This document shows, piece by piece, positions 23,667-31,545 of a stretch of 64,000 nucleotides of DNA. The notes under the pieces were generated by a model. The model saw only the letters and a program-made list of their open reading frames with translations, was not told the origin of the DNA and did not search any database. The stretch's first letter is position 1, and every line of letters begins with the position of its first letter. This DNA is from DATJLY01 sp963729295. GTDB lineage: Bacteria > Pseudomonadota > Alphaproteobacteria > ATCC43930 > CGMCC-115725. The position numbers and the translations under genes were made by a program. The stretch lies in NCBI GenBank assembly GCA_963729295.1, contig CAVSNJ010000028.1, positions 372,001 to 436,000 of the forward strand, read 5' to 3'.

Positions 23667-24156
23667 GCTTCAGCTTCGCCAGCGGATGGTCGGGCGGATA
23701 TGTCGGCGTCGTGGGCTTCGATGCGCCGAGCATGACGCACATCAGCGCGTCCTCCTCGCTGTCGTTCTTCAAGCCGCGATAGACGCCGGCCGGCACGGAG
23801 CAGAGATCGCGCTCGCCCAGTTCGGTCTCCCAGGTCTCGCCGTCCTTCTCGAAGAGGAGGCGGATCTTGCCGCGGATCATGAAGAACACTTCCTCGACAT
23901 CGGTGTGGATGTGCAAGGGTCCTTCGCAGCCCGCCGGCAGCAACATGGTCGAGAAAGTGAAATGCTCGGCCGGCACGGAGTTGTCGTCCTGCGCCACGCC
24001 GGTGCCGCCGGTCCCGATATAGCGCAGCTGCGCGCGACGGTATTTCTTGTCGTAATCCGCCTGGAACTTGAGCGCGTCCCAATCGTAGCTTCGCGTTTCG
24101 TGGCGTGCGATGCGGCCTTTCAAGGTCGCCTCGAGGCTGTTGGGCTTGCCGGGCAT
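23659..24156 (-). CDS. Cupin-domain protein lacking one metal-binding histidine
   Basis: 165 residues from the ATG at 24156, which has an ideal ribosome site (AAGGAG, 6-base gap). A single cupin barrel: motif 1 as H82-I-H84-T-D-V-E-E-V-F with the usual His, His and Glu, motif 2 as V-P-A-G-V-Y-R127-G-L-K-N, in which the normal metal-binding His is Arg. Cupins of this kind act as dioxygenases, isomerases or lyases on small acids, or as sensors. The altered fourth ligand suggests a three-residue metal site or a non-metal role. It sits between the SDR and hydrolase genes of the catabolic operon. Confidence 0.87.
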   Translation of the reverse strand: MPGKPNSLEATLKGRIARHETRSYDWDALKFQADYDKKYRRAQLRYIGTGGTGVAQDDNSVPAEHFTFSTMLLPAGCEGPLHIHTDVEEVFFMIRGKIRLLFEKDGETWETELGERDLCSVPAGVYRGLKNDSEEDALMCVMLGASKPTTPTYPPDHPLAKLKRG

Positions 24157-24167
24157 CACGTTCTCCT

Positions 24168-24908
24168 TCAATTCATCACGAAGCCGCCATTGACCGGCAG
24201 CAACTGCCCGGTGACGAAGGCGGCTTCGTCGGATAATAGAAACAGGACCGCGCCGACCACATCCTCCGGCATCTGCTTGCGCGGCATGGCGCGGTTCTGA
24301 ACATAAAGCGTGTGGCGCTCTTCGGGAATGTAGTCGGTGGCGCCGGTGATGGTGAGGCCGGGGGCGATCGCGTTTACGGCGACGCCGTCGGGCCCGAGCT
24401 CGCGCGCAAGCGCGCGCGTCATGGCAACGATCGCGCCCTTGCTCGCGACGTAATGCAGCAGGCGCGGCGCGCCCCAGAGCGCCGTGTCGGACGCGATGTT
24501 GACGACACGGCCCGCGCCCGAGCGGCGCAGATGAGGCGCTGCCGCGCGCGTGACGAGCCAGGTGCCGCGGACGTTCACGCCCATGACGCGGTCCCAGGTC
24601 TCGATGTCGATTTCGTCAAATGTCTTGCCGCCGATCGCCGTGGCGATGGCGGCGTTGTTGACGAGTCCGTCGAGCCCGCCGAGCATCTCCGCCGCGGCAG
24701 CGACGCCGGCGGCGACCGAGCGCGGATCGGCGAGATCGAGCGCCACGAATTGCTGGCCGAGCGCGGCCGCTTCCTTCTTGCCTTCGGGCTCCAGAATGTC
24801 GGCCAGCACGACGCGCGCGCCGGCCTTGCCGCAAGCCGCGGCGAAGGCGAGGCCCAAGCCCCGCGCCGCGCCGGTGACGAGCACGCGCTTACCCTCGAGG
24901 CCGATCAT
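24168..24908 (-). CDS. Short-chain dehydrogenase/reductase
   Basis: 246 residues, classical SDR. Cofactor motif T-G-A-A-R-G-L-G (about residues 12-19), Asp after the second strand (L-A-D-I-L-E) favouring NAD(H), structural N-N-A-A-I near residue 88, and catalytic Ser (I-A-S-D-T), Tyr and Lys (Y-V-A-S-K). It ends with the V-N-G-G-F motif. The ATG overlaps the Rieske-protein stop by 4 bases. As in many ring-dihydroxylation pathways, it could oxidise the dihydrodiol or hydroxy product of the upstream oxygenase; that role is inference. Confidence 0.9.
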   Translation of the reverse strand: MIGLEGKRVLVTGAARGLGLAFAAACGKAGARVVLADILEPEGKKEAAALGQQFVALDLADPRSVAAGVAAAAEMLGGLDGLVNNAAIATAIGGKTFDEIDIETWDRVMGVNVRGTWLVTRAAAPHLRRSGAGRVVNIASDTALWGAPRLLHYVASKGAIVAMTRALARELGPDGVAVNAIAPGLTITGATDYIPEERHTLYVQNRAMPRKQMPEDVVGAVLFLLSDEAAFVTGQLLPVNGGFVMN

Positions 24909-25957
24909 TTCGCCGCCACGGAATTGGCGCGCGCGCGCGCCGCAAGCTGCTCCGACGCGAGCTGATTGAGGCGCCGGCGCACGCGTGACAGGCCGGTGTC
25001 GTGCTGATAAAGGAATTCGTGATCGCGCGCGTCCGCCGCCATCGCCTCGAGTACGCCGCGATCCTGCTCCAGCACTTCCCAATGCAGGCCTTCGAGCCGA
25101 TTCTTGTAGAGGAAGCGCCAGGCGTCGCGCTGCCAGCCCGCGACCTTGCGGCAGCGCCAAGCGAAGAAGCGGCAATTGTGCTCGTCGACCGGCGTCGCGC
25201 AGGCGATGATGTAGAAGGTGCCGCCCGGCCCTGCGTCCTTGCGATAGGGGATCGAGAGCCGCATCCACGCCGTTCCCGTCTCGCCCCATTCGACCCAATC
25301 GAAATTGACGTCGCGCTGGCCCACTTTCTCGAAGGTGAAGCCGGTGTCGGTCGGCACGATCCGCATGACCGCGGTCTTGTCGCCCATCGCCATCGAGTGC
25401 GAGCTGGCGTGGAGATAGGCCCCGTGCATCGGGTCCATCACGTTGTCGAGCGCGTAGCGATAGTTGCATTTCCAATGGGCGGTGCAGAGGAAGCTGCTCC
25501 ATTCGGGGGAAGCGAGCTCTTCCGGAAATTCGAGCGGCGCCGGCTCCTCGTGCAGGTCGTCGCCGAACCAGACGAAGATCGCGCCGTACCGCTCTTGCAC
25601 CGGATAGGATTTGACGGCGCGCTGCCCTTCCAGGGGACAGGAGGTTTGCGCCGGGACGCGCAGCACCGTGCCGTCCGCTCCGATCTCGATGCCGTGATAC
25701 CAGCAAGCGACGCGGTCGCCGACATTCCAGCCGAGCGACAGCCGCGCGCCGCGATGGGGACAGCGGTCCGCGAGCGCATGCGGAAATCCCTCCTTGTCGC
25801 GCCACAGCACGATGCGCTCGGAGAGCCGCGTCATCCCGACGGGCGCGCCATGCAGCATCCAGCTCGGCGCGACCGGATACCAGAAATTGCGCAATCCCGT
25901 CGCGACGAGTCGCTCGATCGCCTGGCTATCGGGTTCGGCCATGGTCTTCTCGCTCAC
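24905..25957 (-). CDS. Rieske-type ring-hydroxylating oxygenase (vanillate demethylase-like)
   Basis: 350 residues from the GTG at 25957 (GTGA overlap with the permease stop); the ATG at 25942 with GAGAAG upstream is an alternative. Rieske centre: C66-P-H68 and C85-W-Y-H88. Mononuclear iron site: D171-N-V-M-D-P-M-H178-G-A-Y-L-H183. Size and motif spacing fit the single-component-type oxygenase subunits of vanillate/dicamba demethylases rather than the large alpha subunits of naphthalene dioxygenases. Such enzymes need a separate reductase, which is not in this window. It likely performs O-demethylation or hydroxylation of an imported aromatic-like acid. Confidence 0.92.
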   Translation of the reverse strand: MSEKTMAEPDSQAIERLVATGLRNFWYPVAPSWMLHGAPVGMTRLSERIVLWRDKEGFPHALADRCPHRGARLSLGWNVGDRVACWYHGIEIGADGTVLRVPAQTSCPLEGQRAVKSYPVQERYGAIFVWFGDDLHEEPAPLEFPEELASPEWSSFLCTAHWKCNYRYALDNVMDPMHGAYLHASSHSMAMGDKTAVMRIVPTDTGFTFEKVGQRDVNFDWVEWGETGTAWMRLSIPYRKDAGPGGTFYIIACATPVDEHNCRFFAWRCRKVAGWQRDAWRFLYKNRLEGLHWEVLEQDRGVLEAMAADARDHEFLYQHDTGLSRVRRRLNQLASEQLAARARANSVAAK

Positions 25958-26796
25958 AGTCCCTCGGCCCCGGTCGCGCGCGCAGGAATGTAATGCAGCA
26001 CGCGGCGCTCGAGCCACGTGACGAGGAGGTAGGCCGCGATGCCGATGAAAGTCAGGAGAATGATTGTCACGAACACCATCGGCGTATCGGCCGCCCCTTC
26101 GCCATAGCTCAGAAGATAGCCCAATCCCATGTTGCCGCCCACAAGCTCGCCGACCACGACGCCGATCACGGCCAGGGTCGCGCCGATGCGAAGCCCGGCA
26201 AAGAGCTGCGGCATCGCCGCGTGGAACTCGATCTTCCAGAACACCTGAAACCGGCTGGCCGTAAAGGAGCGTGCGAGATTGATGAGGTCGCGGTCGATAT
26301 GCCGGATCGCGGTCAGCACGTTTACCATGATCGGGAAGAACACGATCAGCACCGCGACCAGGATTTTCGGATAGATCGTGAAGCCGAACCACATGACGAA
26401 GAGCGGCGCGAACGCCACTTTTGGCGCGATCTGCAGCGCCAGGATATAGGGCGACAACACCACCTCGGCCGCGGCCGACATGCCGAGGAGATAGCCCGTC
26501 ACCATGCCGAGCAGAGATCCCAGCCCGAACCCCACCGCCACTTCAAGCGCCGTCACGCCGACATGGAACATGAGCCGGTCGCGCGTGAGCATGCGCAAGA
26601 ACTCATCCCAGCATTGCGCCGCGGTCGGCACGATATAGGGCGGAATGTTGAGGGCGCCCGGCCCCCATTGCCAGAGCGCCAGAAAGACGAGGAACACGGC
26701 CGCCGTGCCGGCCGTCTCGGGGCGCGCGAAGCCCATGGCCCGCCGCTGCGCCGGATGGCGCGCGCGAGGCGCTGGGCGTTCGGCCGCGGCCGCCAT
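25954..26796 (-). CDS. NitT/TauT-type ABC transporter permease
   Basis: 280 residues, about six membrane helices, one BPD_transp_1 domain. The cytoplasmic N-terminus is basic and Pro-rich; the EAA-like coupling loop reads L-A-R-S-F-T-A-S-R-F-Q-V-F-W-K-I-E around residues 175-190, and the V-V-G-E-L-V-G-G-N-M-G-L-G-Y block is typical of SsuC/TauC/ThiX-type permeases. The ATG overlaps the solute-binding protein stop by one base (TGATG). It forms a complete importer with the genes at 26796-27761 and 27787-28566. Confidence 0.92.
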   Translation of the reverse strand: MAAAAERPAPRARHPAQRRAMGFARPETAGTAAVFLVFLALWQWGPGALNIPPYIVPTAAQCWDEFLRMLTRDRLMFHVGVTALEVAVGFGLGSLLGMVTGYLLGMSAAAEVVLSPYILALQIAPKVAFAPLFVMWFGFTIYPKILVAVLIVFFPIMVNVLTAIRHIDRDLINLARSFTASRFQVFWKIEFHAAMPQLFAGLRIGATLAVIGVVVGELVGGNMGLGYLLSYGEGAADTPMVFVTIILLTFIGIAAYLLVTWLERRVLHYIPARATGAEGL

Positions 26797-27761
26797 CACT
26801 CGACGAACTGGTTCGTATAAAGCTCCTTCACCGGCGTCGCCTTTTCGATGATGCCTTCCTTCAGATAGAAATCCTGGAGCTGCGCCAGCCGCGCCTCGTC
26901 CATCACGCCGAGCTTCGCCTGTCCGGGATAGACGTACTGGTCATAGAGCTGGAAGACGCGCGCCATCTGCCGCTCCTGGCCCTGACGCTGGGGCACCGCC
27001 TTGACGTAGTCGCGCGCGGCGCCTTCGGGATCGGCCATGATGTCCTTGACGCCGTGGATCGTCGCAGCGACGAGCTTCCGAATCAGATCGGGCTTTTGCT
27101 TGATCGTGTCATCAGAAGCGACGACGACCTGCGCCATGCTGTGGAAATACTGGTCGGCCGCGATGACCTTGATCTTGGCGCCGGCCTCGGTCGCATCGAC
27201 CTCCCAATCGGGCACCGACGCCATCGCGTCGGCCTGGCCCGCGACGAAGAGCTTCCACACGTTGGTGGCGCCGGCCGACTGGATGTTGACGTCGTTCTTC
27301 GTGAGCCCGACCTTCGCCAGCATGCCGAGGAGCGCATAATAGGTCGTGTCCTGATAAGACAGCACGGTGACGGTCTTGCCCCTCAGATCCTGCGGCCCCT
27401 TGATCGGCGAATCCTCTTTCAGCACGAGCTGCATGAGCCCGCCGCCGCCGAGCAGCGCCACCGCCTTCACCGGCACGCCGTTGGCCCGCACGATGATGGG
27501 CGTGTCGCCGATCGCGCCGCCGATCACGGCGTTGCCGGCGCCCACTTGCTTCGCCGCATCCGCCCCGCCCTGCGCCGCCTGGAAATCGACGTCGAGCCCT
27601 TCGGCCGCGAAATAGCCGCGCTGCTTCGCCAGCATCCACGGCCCGAACGCGGGCAGGAACGCGGGCGCGGGAAGAAGATACGTGACCTTTTCGGCCGCTT
27701 GCGCCGAGCCTACGGCGAGGCCGGTGGCCAAAAATGCTGCGACGAGCGCGGTTCTTCGCAT
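26796..27761 (-). CDS. ABC transporter solute-binding protein (NMT1/SsuA family)
   Basis: 321 residues with a clear signal peptide (cleavage near A-Q-A-A, about residue 22). Mature layout matches NMT1/SsuA receptors: M-L-A-K-Q-R-G-Y-F-A-A-E-G-L-D-V-D-F at the first lobe, G-G-A-D-A-A-K-Q-V-G-A-G-N-A, and D-L-R-G-K-T-V-T-V-L at about residue 120. It captures the substrate in the periplasm for the permease 26 kb region described next door. The gene follows the ATPase gene by 25 bases. The ligand is unknown; the flanking oxygenase and hydrolases suggest an aromatic acid or similar organic acid. Confidence 0.9.
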   Translation of the reverse strand: MRRTALVAAFLATGLAVGSAQAAEKVTYLLPAPAFLPAFGPWMLAKQRGYFAAEGLDVDFQAAQGGADAAKQVGAGNAVIGGAIGDTPIIVRANGVPVKAVALLGGGGLMQLVLKEDSPIKGPQDLRGKTVTVLSYQDTTYYALLGMLAKVGLTKNDVNIQSAGATNVWKLFVAGQADAMASVPDWEVDATEAGAKIKVIAADQYFHSMAQVVVASDDTIKQKPDLIRKLVAATIHGVKDIMADPEGAARDYVKAVPQRQGQERQMARVFQLYDQYVYPGQAKLGVMDEARLAQLQDFYLKEGIIEKATPVKELYTNQFVE

Positions 27762-27786
27762 GTTCAGGTCTCCGTTCTCATCTTCT

Positions 27787-28566
27787 CTAAGCCGCCGCGG
27801 GGCGCAGGTTGAGGAGCGACATCAGCTTCGGCACATAGCTTGCCATGCCCGGATGCTCGCGCCGGCGCATGCAGTCGTCGCGGTGCGGCAGCTCGATCGT
27901 GATCTCTTCGATGATGCGGCCGGGCCGCGCGCTCATCACCAGGACGCGGTCGGAGAGCGCCACCGCCTCGACCAGATCGTGCGTGATGAAGAGCGCGGTC
28001 TTGCCGGCGTCCTTGATTTTGCGCGCCAGATCCTGTTGCAACAATATCTTCGTCTGCGCATCGACCGCCGAGAACGGCTCGTCCATGAGCAGCACGGTCG
28101 GGTCGACCGCGAGCGTGCGCGCCAGGGCCGCGCGCTGCCGCATGCCGCCCGAAAGCTGATAGGGATAGTGCGCGGCGAAATCGGCGATGTGGCACGCCTC
28201 GAGCAGCGCCGCCGAACGAACGTGCCGCTTCGCCGCCGGCACGCCCTGGATCTCGAGGCCGAACTCGACATTCTCGCGGATCGAGCGCCACGGCAGCAGC
28301 AGATCCTTTTGCAGCATGAAGGCGACGTGCGGATTGGGTTTTTGCACGCGCTCGCCGTCGACGAACACCTCGCCCTCGCTCGGCGGCTCGAGGCCCGAGC
28401 CCATCGCGAGCAGCGTGCTCTTGCCGCAGCCCGACGGCCCGATCAGCGACACGACCTCGCCGTCGGCAACGACAAAACTCACCTCGCTCACGGCGACGAT
28501 CACCTCGTCCGAGCGCGGCTGCGCAAAGCGCTTCGTGACGCCGCGAAATTCGAGGCGCGCCGCCAT
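27787..28566 (-). CDS. NitT/TauT-type ABC transporter ATPase
   Basis: 259 residues. Walker A G-P-S-G-C-G-K-S-T-L (about residues 43-52), Q-loop M-L-Q-K-D-L-L-L-P-W, ABC signature L-S-G-G-M-R-Q-R, Walker B V-L-L-M-D-E-P-F, H-loop F-I-T-H-D. The Q-K-D-x-L-L-P-W string is typical of SsuB/TauB-like ATPases. It powers the importer with the binding protein and permease immediately downstream, and might also serve the ATPase-less permease at 18396. Confidence 0.93.
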   Translation of the reverse strand: MAARLEFRGVTKRFAQPRSDEVIVAVSEVSFVVADGEVVSLIGPSGCGKSTLLAMGSGLEPPSEGEVFVDGERVQKPNPHVAFMLQKDLLLPWRSIRENVEFGLEIQGVPAAKRHVRSAALLEACHIADFAAHYPYQLSGGMRQRAALARTLAVDPTVLLMDEPFSAVDAQTKILLQQDLARKIKDAGKTALFITHDLVEAVALSDRVLVMSARPGRIIEEITIELPHRDDCMRRREHPGMASYVPKLMSLLNLRPAAA

Positions 28567-28568
28567 GC

Positions 28569-28856
28569 TCAGCGCCCGAGCCGGGAGAGTTCGGCGGCGA
28601 GCAGCGCCTCGGTCCAGCGCGGCGATCCCGCGGGCGGCGGCAGCACTCCGTTGAGGCGCGCGACGATGCCGGGAAGCTCGTAGATCTCCTCGGCGAAGAT
28701 CGCCTGGAGCGCGTCGGCGAGCGCAGTCTCGGCGGCGGTCGGCGGCGCCGCGCGCGTCTGCCACGCGATGTTCTGCGCGCCGCCGGGATGCTCGATCCCG
28801 GCCTCGCTCCCCTTGTCGCGCGGATCGGGCGTGAGGGCAGGGTTATGGTCGCTCAT
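28569..28856 (-). CDS. Small recombinase-like helix-turn-helix protein of catabolic operons
   Basis: 95 residues from the ATG at 28856 (28865 is an alternative). The N-terminal half is unstructured and polar, with G-G-A-Q-N-I-A-W-Q-T-R as a striking conserved-looking string; then a helical segment (E-T-A-L-A-D-A-L-Q-A-I-F-A) and a C-terminal L-N-G-V-L-P-P-P-A-G-S-P-R-W-T-E-A-L-L-A-A-E-L that resembles the C-terminal helix-turn-helix of serine recombinases. I recall a family of such small proteins beside Rieske oxygenase genes. It ends 2 bases before the ATPase ATG. A regulatory or accessory role is inferred; no catalytic recombinase domain is present. Confidence 0.6.
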   Translation of the reverse strand: MSDHNPALTPDPRDKGSEAGIEHPGGAQNIAWQTRAAPPTAAETALADALQAIFAEEIYELPGIVARLNGVLPPPAGSPRWTEALLAAELSRLGR

Positions 28857-28888
28857 GGGCCCCATCTAAGGCCCGCGCGCGGCCCCGA

Positions 28889-29743
28889 TCAAGCAACGGC
28901 TTCGTCGGCGATGACGTTCGCAAGCGTGCCGACGCCCGTGACCTCGACCTCGACCTTGTCGCCGGGAGCAAGCCACCGCGGCGGCTTGAAGCGCGCGCCG
29001 GCGCCGATCGGCGTGCCGGTCGCGATCACGTCGCCAGGCGCCAACGCGGTCCAGGTCGAGATGTAGGCGATCAACTCGGAGAACGAGAAGACGAGATGCG
29101 CCGTCGTGTCGTTTTGACGCACCTCGCCGTTGACGCGCGTCATGACGCGGAGACCGGCGAAGCTCTTGAACTCGTCGGCCGTCACCATCCAGGGGCCGAG
29201 GCCGCCGCTTTTGTCGAAATTCTTGCCCTGCGTCACGTTGAAGGTTCCGTGCCGCGTCCAGTCGCGCAGCGTGCCTTCGTTCATGCAGGTGAGGCCGGCG
29301 ATGTGTTCGTGCGCGCGCTCCTTCGCAATGCGCCGCCCGGCGCGGCCGACGATGATCGCGCACTCGCCCTCGTAGTCGAGCTGGATCAATTCGGGCGGCC
29401 GCAGAATGTTCGCGCCGTGCCCCACGAACGAACCCGGCGTGCGCAAAAAAATGTTCGGGTATTTCGGACGTTCGAGATTTTCGTACTCGGTGTTGCGGTC
29501 GGCATAGTTGACGCCGACGCAGATGATTTTTTCCGGCACCGGCACGGGCGGGAGAAAGCGCACCTGGTCGAGCCGGAAATCGGCGGCGGCGCCTTTCGCC
29601 GCGGCTTCGGCGCGCGCAATCCCGCCGCCGGCGATGAGCTCGCGCAAGGTGCCGCCGATGCGCCGCCCCAGATCGACGACGCCGCTGCCATCGACGGCGC
29701 CATACGAGCGCGTCCCCGCCGCCTCGAAGGACATGAGCCTCAT
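28889..29743 (-). CDS. Fumarylacetoacetate hydrolase-family protein
   Basis: 284 residues. The C-terminal FAH domain (about 70-284) has the metal-binding acidic set: Y-E-G-E-C-A-I-I-V-G (E-x-E) and an upstream K-I-I-C-V-G-V-N-Y segment, plus the closing G-T-P-I-G-A-G. Members cleave C-C bonds of 2-oxo acids or act as hydratases, decarboxylases and isomerases in aromatic breakdown (for example 2-hydroxyhepta-2,4-diene-1,7-dioate isomerase and acylpyruvases). It has a good ribosome site (GGAAGGAAAC) and is the first gene of the minus-strand catabolic unit, with a 78-base divergent promoter region shared with the rhomboid gene. Confidence 0.92.
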   Translation of the reverse strand: MRLMSFEAAGTRSYGAVDGSGVVDLGRRIGGTLRELIAGGGIARAEAAAKGAAADFRLDQVRFLPPVPVPEKIICVGVNYADRNTEYENLERPKYPNIFLRTPGSFVGHGANILRPPELIQLDYEGECAIIVGRAGRRIAKERAHEHIAGLTCMNEGTLRDWTRHGTFNVTQGKNFDKSGGLGPWMVTADEFKSFAGLRVMTRVNGEVRQNDTTAHLVFSFSELIAYISTWTALAPGDVIATGTPIGAGARFKPPRWLAPGDKVEVEVTGVGTLANVIADEAVA

Positions 29744-29821
29744 GATGTTTCCTTCCCGCCGCAACTTCGGCCGTGCTTGGTATGGTAGCCTTCCGCCGGC
29801 CCGAAGGAAACGCACCGGCAT

Positions 29822-30568
29822 ATGTTCATCGCCCTGCCGCTCTACGACGATGCGCCGCATAACGGCAGCGAGGCCGGAACCTATGGCCTCATTGCCGCGT
29901 GCGGCGCCGTGTTCCTGTGGGAGCTGAACCAGCCGCATGGCGGCGAGGCCGCCACGCTCGCCTATGGAATGATTCCCGCCGTGCTGTTCGGCCACGCCGA
30001 GCTGCCGGCGCAGCTGCGGCTCGTGGCGCCGTGGATGACGATCTTCACCAGCATGTTCCTGCATGGCGGCTGGATGCACATTCTCGGCAACATGCTTTAT
30101 CTCTGGCTGTTCGGGCGCGGCGTCGAGGTGCCGCTCGGCTTCCTGCGCTTCATGGCGCTCTATTTCATTTCCGGGATCGTGGCGGCGATGACGCAGGCGC
30201 TGGTCGCTCCCGATTCCACCGTGCCGATGATCGGCGCGAGCGGCGCCATCGCCGGCGTGCTCGGGGCCTATCTCGCGCTGCACCCGCGCGGCAACGTCGT
30301 GACGCTCGTCTGGATCATCATCTTGGTGCGCCTCATCACCGTGCCGGCGGTGATCCTGCTCGGCCTGTGGTTCCTGCTGCAGGTGCTGGGCGCGCTCGGT
30401 TCCGAGGGCGAGCCCGGCGTCGCGGTCTGGGCGCATGTCGGCGGCTTCATCACCGGGCTTGTGCTTGTGATGGTGCTGCGCCCCTCGCACGTGACGCTCT
30501 TCCACCCGGCGCGCACGGAAGCGTTCCGGCTGGCGCCGCGAGGGCGCCAGCGCGGCCCGTGGGGATAG
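29822..30568 (+). CDS. Rhomboid-family intramembrane serine protease
   Basis: 248 residues, about six membrane helices. All family landmarks are visible: the H-G-G-W-M-H-I-L-G-N-M helix-2 motif (about residues 79-89), the catalytic serine in G-A-S-G-A-I-A-G-V (about 139-147) and the catalytic histidine in W-A-H-V-G-G-F (about 202-208). Rhomboids cleave transmembrane segments inside the inner membrane. It is divergent from the catabolic operon and ends 6 bases from the convergent gene at 30575; no substrate protein can be proposed from context. Confidence 0.94.
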   Translation: MFIALPLYDDAPHNGSEAGTYGLIAACGAVFLWELNQPHGGEAATLAYGMIPAVLFGHAELPAQLRLVAPWMTIFTSMFLHGGWMHILGNMLYLWLFGRGVEVPLGFLRFMALYFISGIVAAMTQALVAPDSTVPMIGASGAIAGVLGAYLALHPRGNVVTLVWIIILVRLITVPAVILLGLWFLLQVLGALGSEGEPGVAVWAHVGGFITGLVLVMVLRPSHVTLFHPARTEAFRLAPRGRQRGPWG

Positions 30569-30574
30569 AAAGGC

Positions 30575-30973
30575 TCAGCCGACCGTGGCGGCGCCGGCGT
30601 TCGCGACCTGCTCGTCCTCGTGCGACTGCACGCCCGACACGCCGATCGCGCCGACGCATTCGCCCTGGTACATCACCGGCACGGCGCCCTGGATCGGCAG
30701 CCCGGCCGGGAATTTGATGAAGGCGGGCCGCTCCTTGACGCGGTCCTCGAGGAATTTCGACGGCCGGCGCAGCGCGATCGAGGCATGCGCCTTGCCGAGC
30801 GCAACCTGCGCCGTGATGCCGGGCGCGCCATCGAGGCGCTCGAACGCCAAAAGATTGCCGCCGTCATCGACGATCGCGATCGAGACGTTCCACTTGTTCT
30901 TCTGTGCCTCGGCCTTGGAGGCGGCCAGCATCTTCTGGACGTCATCCGATGTGAGTGTCGGTCTGCTGCGCAT
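30575..30973 (-). CDS. GlcG/HbpS-family protein (DUF336)
   Basis: 132 residues, one GlcG/HbpS domain: S-I-A-I-V-D-D-G-G-N-L-L-A-F-E-R-L-D-G-A in the first third, then A-L-G-K-A-x-A-S-I and the closing G-Q/E-C-V-G-A-I-G-V-S-G. Members bind haem or small ligands (HbpS) or accompany glycolate and corrinoid pathways; many are cytosolic and single-gene, as here. There is no signal peptide. It converges with the rhomboid gene and has no obvious operon partner. Confidence 0.9.
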   Translation of the reverse strand: MRSRPTLTSDDVQKMLAASKAEAQKNKWNVSIAIVDDGGNLLAFERLDGAPGITAQVALGKAHASIALRRPSKFLEDRVKERPAFIKFPAGLPIQGAVPVMYQGECVGAIGVSGVQSHEDEQVANAGAATVG

Positions 30974-31038
30974 GTCTCACCCTCCGCTGTTGTTGGCGCA
31001 ATCGTAGGCGGATCGGCGAAGACGCGCCAGCGCCTCGC

Positions 31039-31338
31039 TCAGGGCGGCGGGCGCGAACTGCCTTCGGCCTCGGAGTCGATGGGTCGCGTCGCCTCGGCGA
31101 GCGAGGTGAAGCGCAGCCACGAGCCGCGCGCGCAGCGGAAATAACTGAAGGCATTCCGCAGCGGCTCGATCACCGCGCCGTCGGAAAAGGCGACGCCCGA
31201 CCAGGCGCAGCCATTGGCCGGCACCTCGAGCGGCATCGGATAGGTGAGCGCCGTGGTCGGGACCCCGCCCTGACCCTGCGCAAGCGCCGCCGGCGCCAAA
31301 ACCATGCCGAACGCCGCCGCCATCGCCAGAAATCTCAT
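31039..31338 (-). CDS. Small exported protein, unknown function
   Basis: 99 residues. A signal peptide (M-R-F-L-A-M-A-A-A-F-G-M-V..., cleavage after A-L-A, about residue 20) precedes an 80-residue mature part with two cysteines (N-G-C-A-W-S-G-V-A-F and Y-F-R-C-A-R-G-S-W) that could form a disulfide. The arrangement is reminiscent of DUF1496-type small periplasmic proteins, but I cannot assign it firmly. The C-terminus is polar and Pro-rich. The 207 bases upstream are shared with the divergently transcribed mlaC gene. Confidence 0.7.
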   Translation of the reverse strand: MRFLAMAAAFGMVLAPAALAQGQGGVPTTALTYPMPLEVPANGCAWSGVAFSDGAVIEPLRNAFSYFRCARGSWLRFTSLAEATRPIDSEAEGSSRPPP

Positions 31339-31500
31339 TCTCGCCCTTTCGAGTGCCGTCCCGGCGATGCTAACGACCGCGCGCGGCGAGCGTTGCTTAA
31401 GGCGGCAGCCGGGCGCGGCGGGGTCGCCCTCCGGCTGCGCCGCGGCGCGCTTCACGAAATCGCCAGGCGAAGCCGGGCGGGTGGAAAATGGCGCGGCGCT

Positions 31501-31529
31501 TTGTTATTGGTCTGGGCGCTTCCAGTAAT
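31501..31529 (+). promoter_or_regulatory. Candidate promoter of the mlaC-like gene
   Basis: TTGTTA (31501-31506) and AGTAAT (31524-31529) are separated by 17 bases, 16 bases before the preferred ATG at 31546. Four of six positions match the standard consensus in each hexamer. Confidence 0.35.
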
Positions 31530-31545
31530 GCAGATGAGGGAGCCG

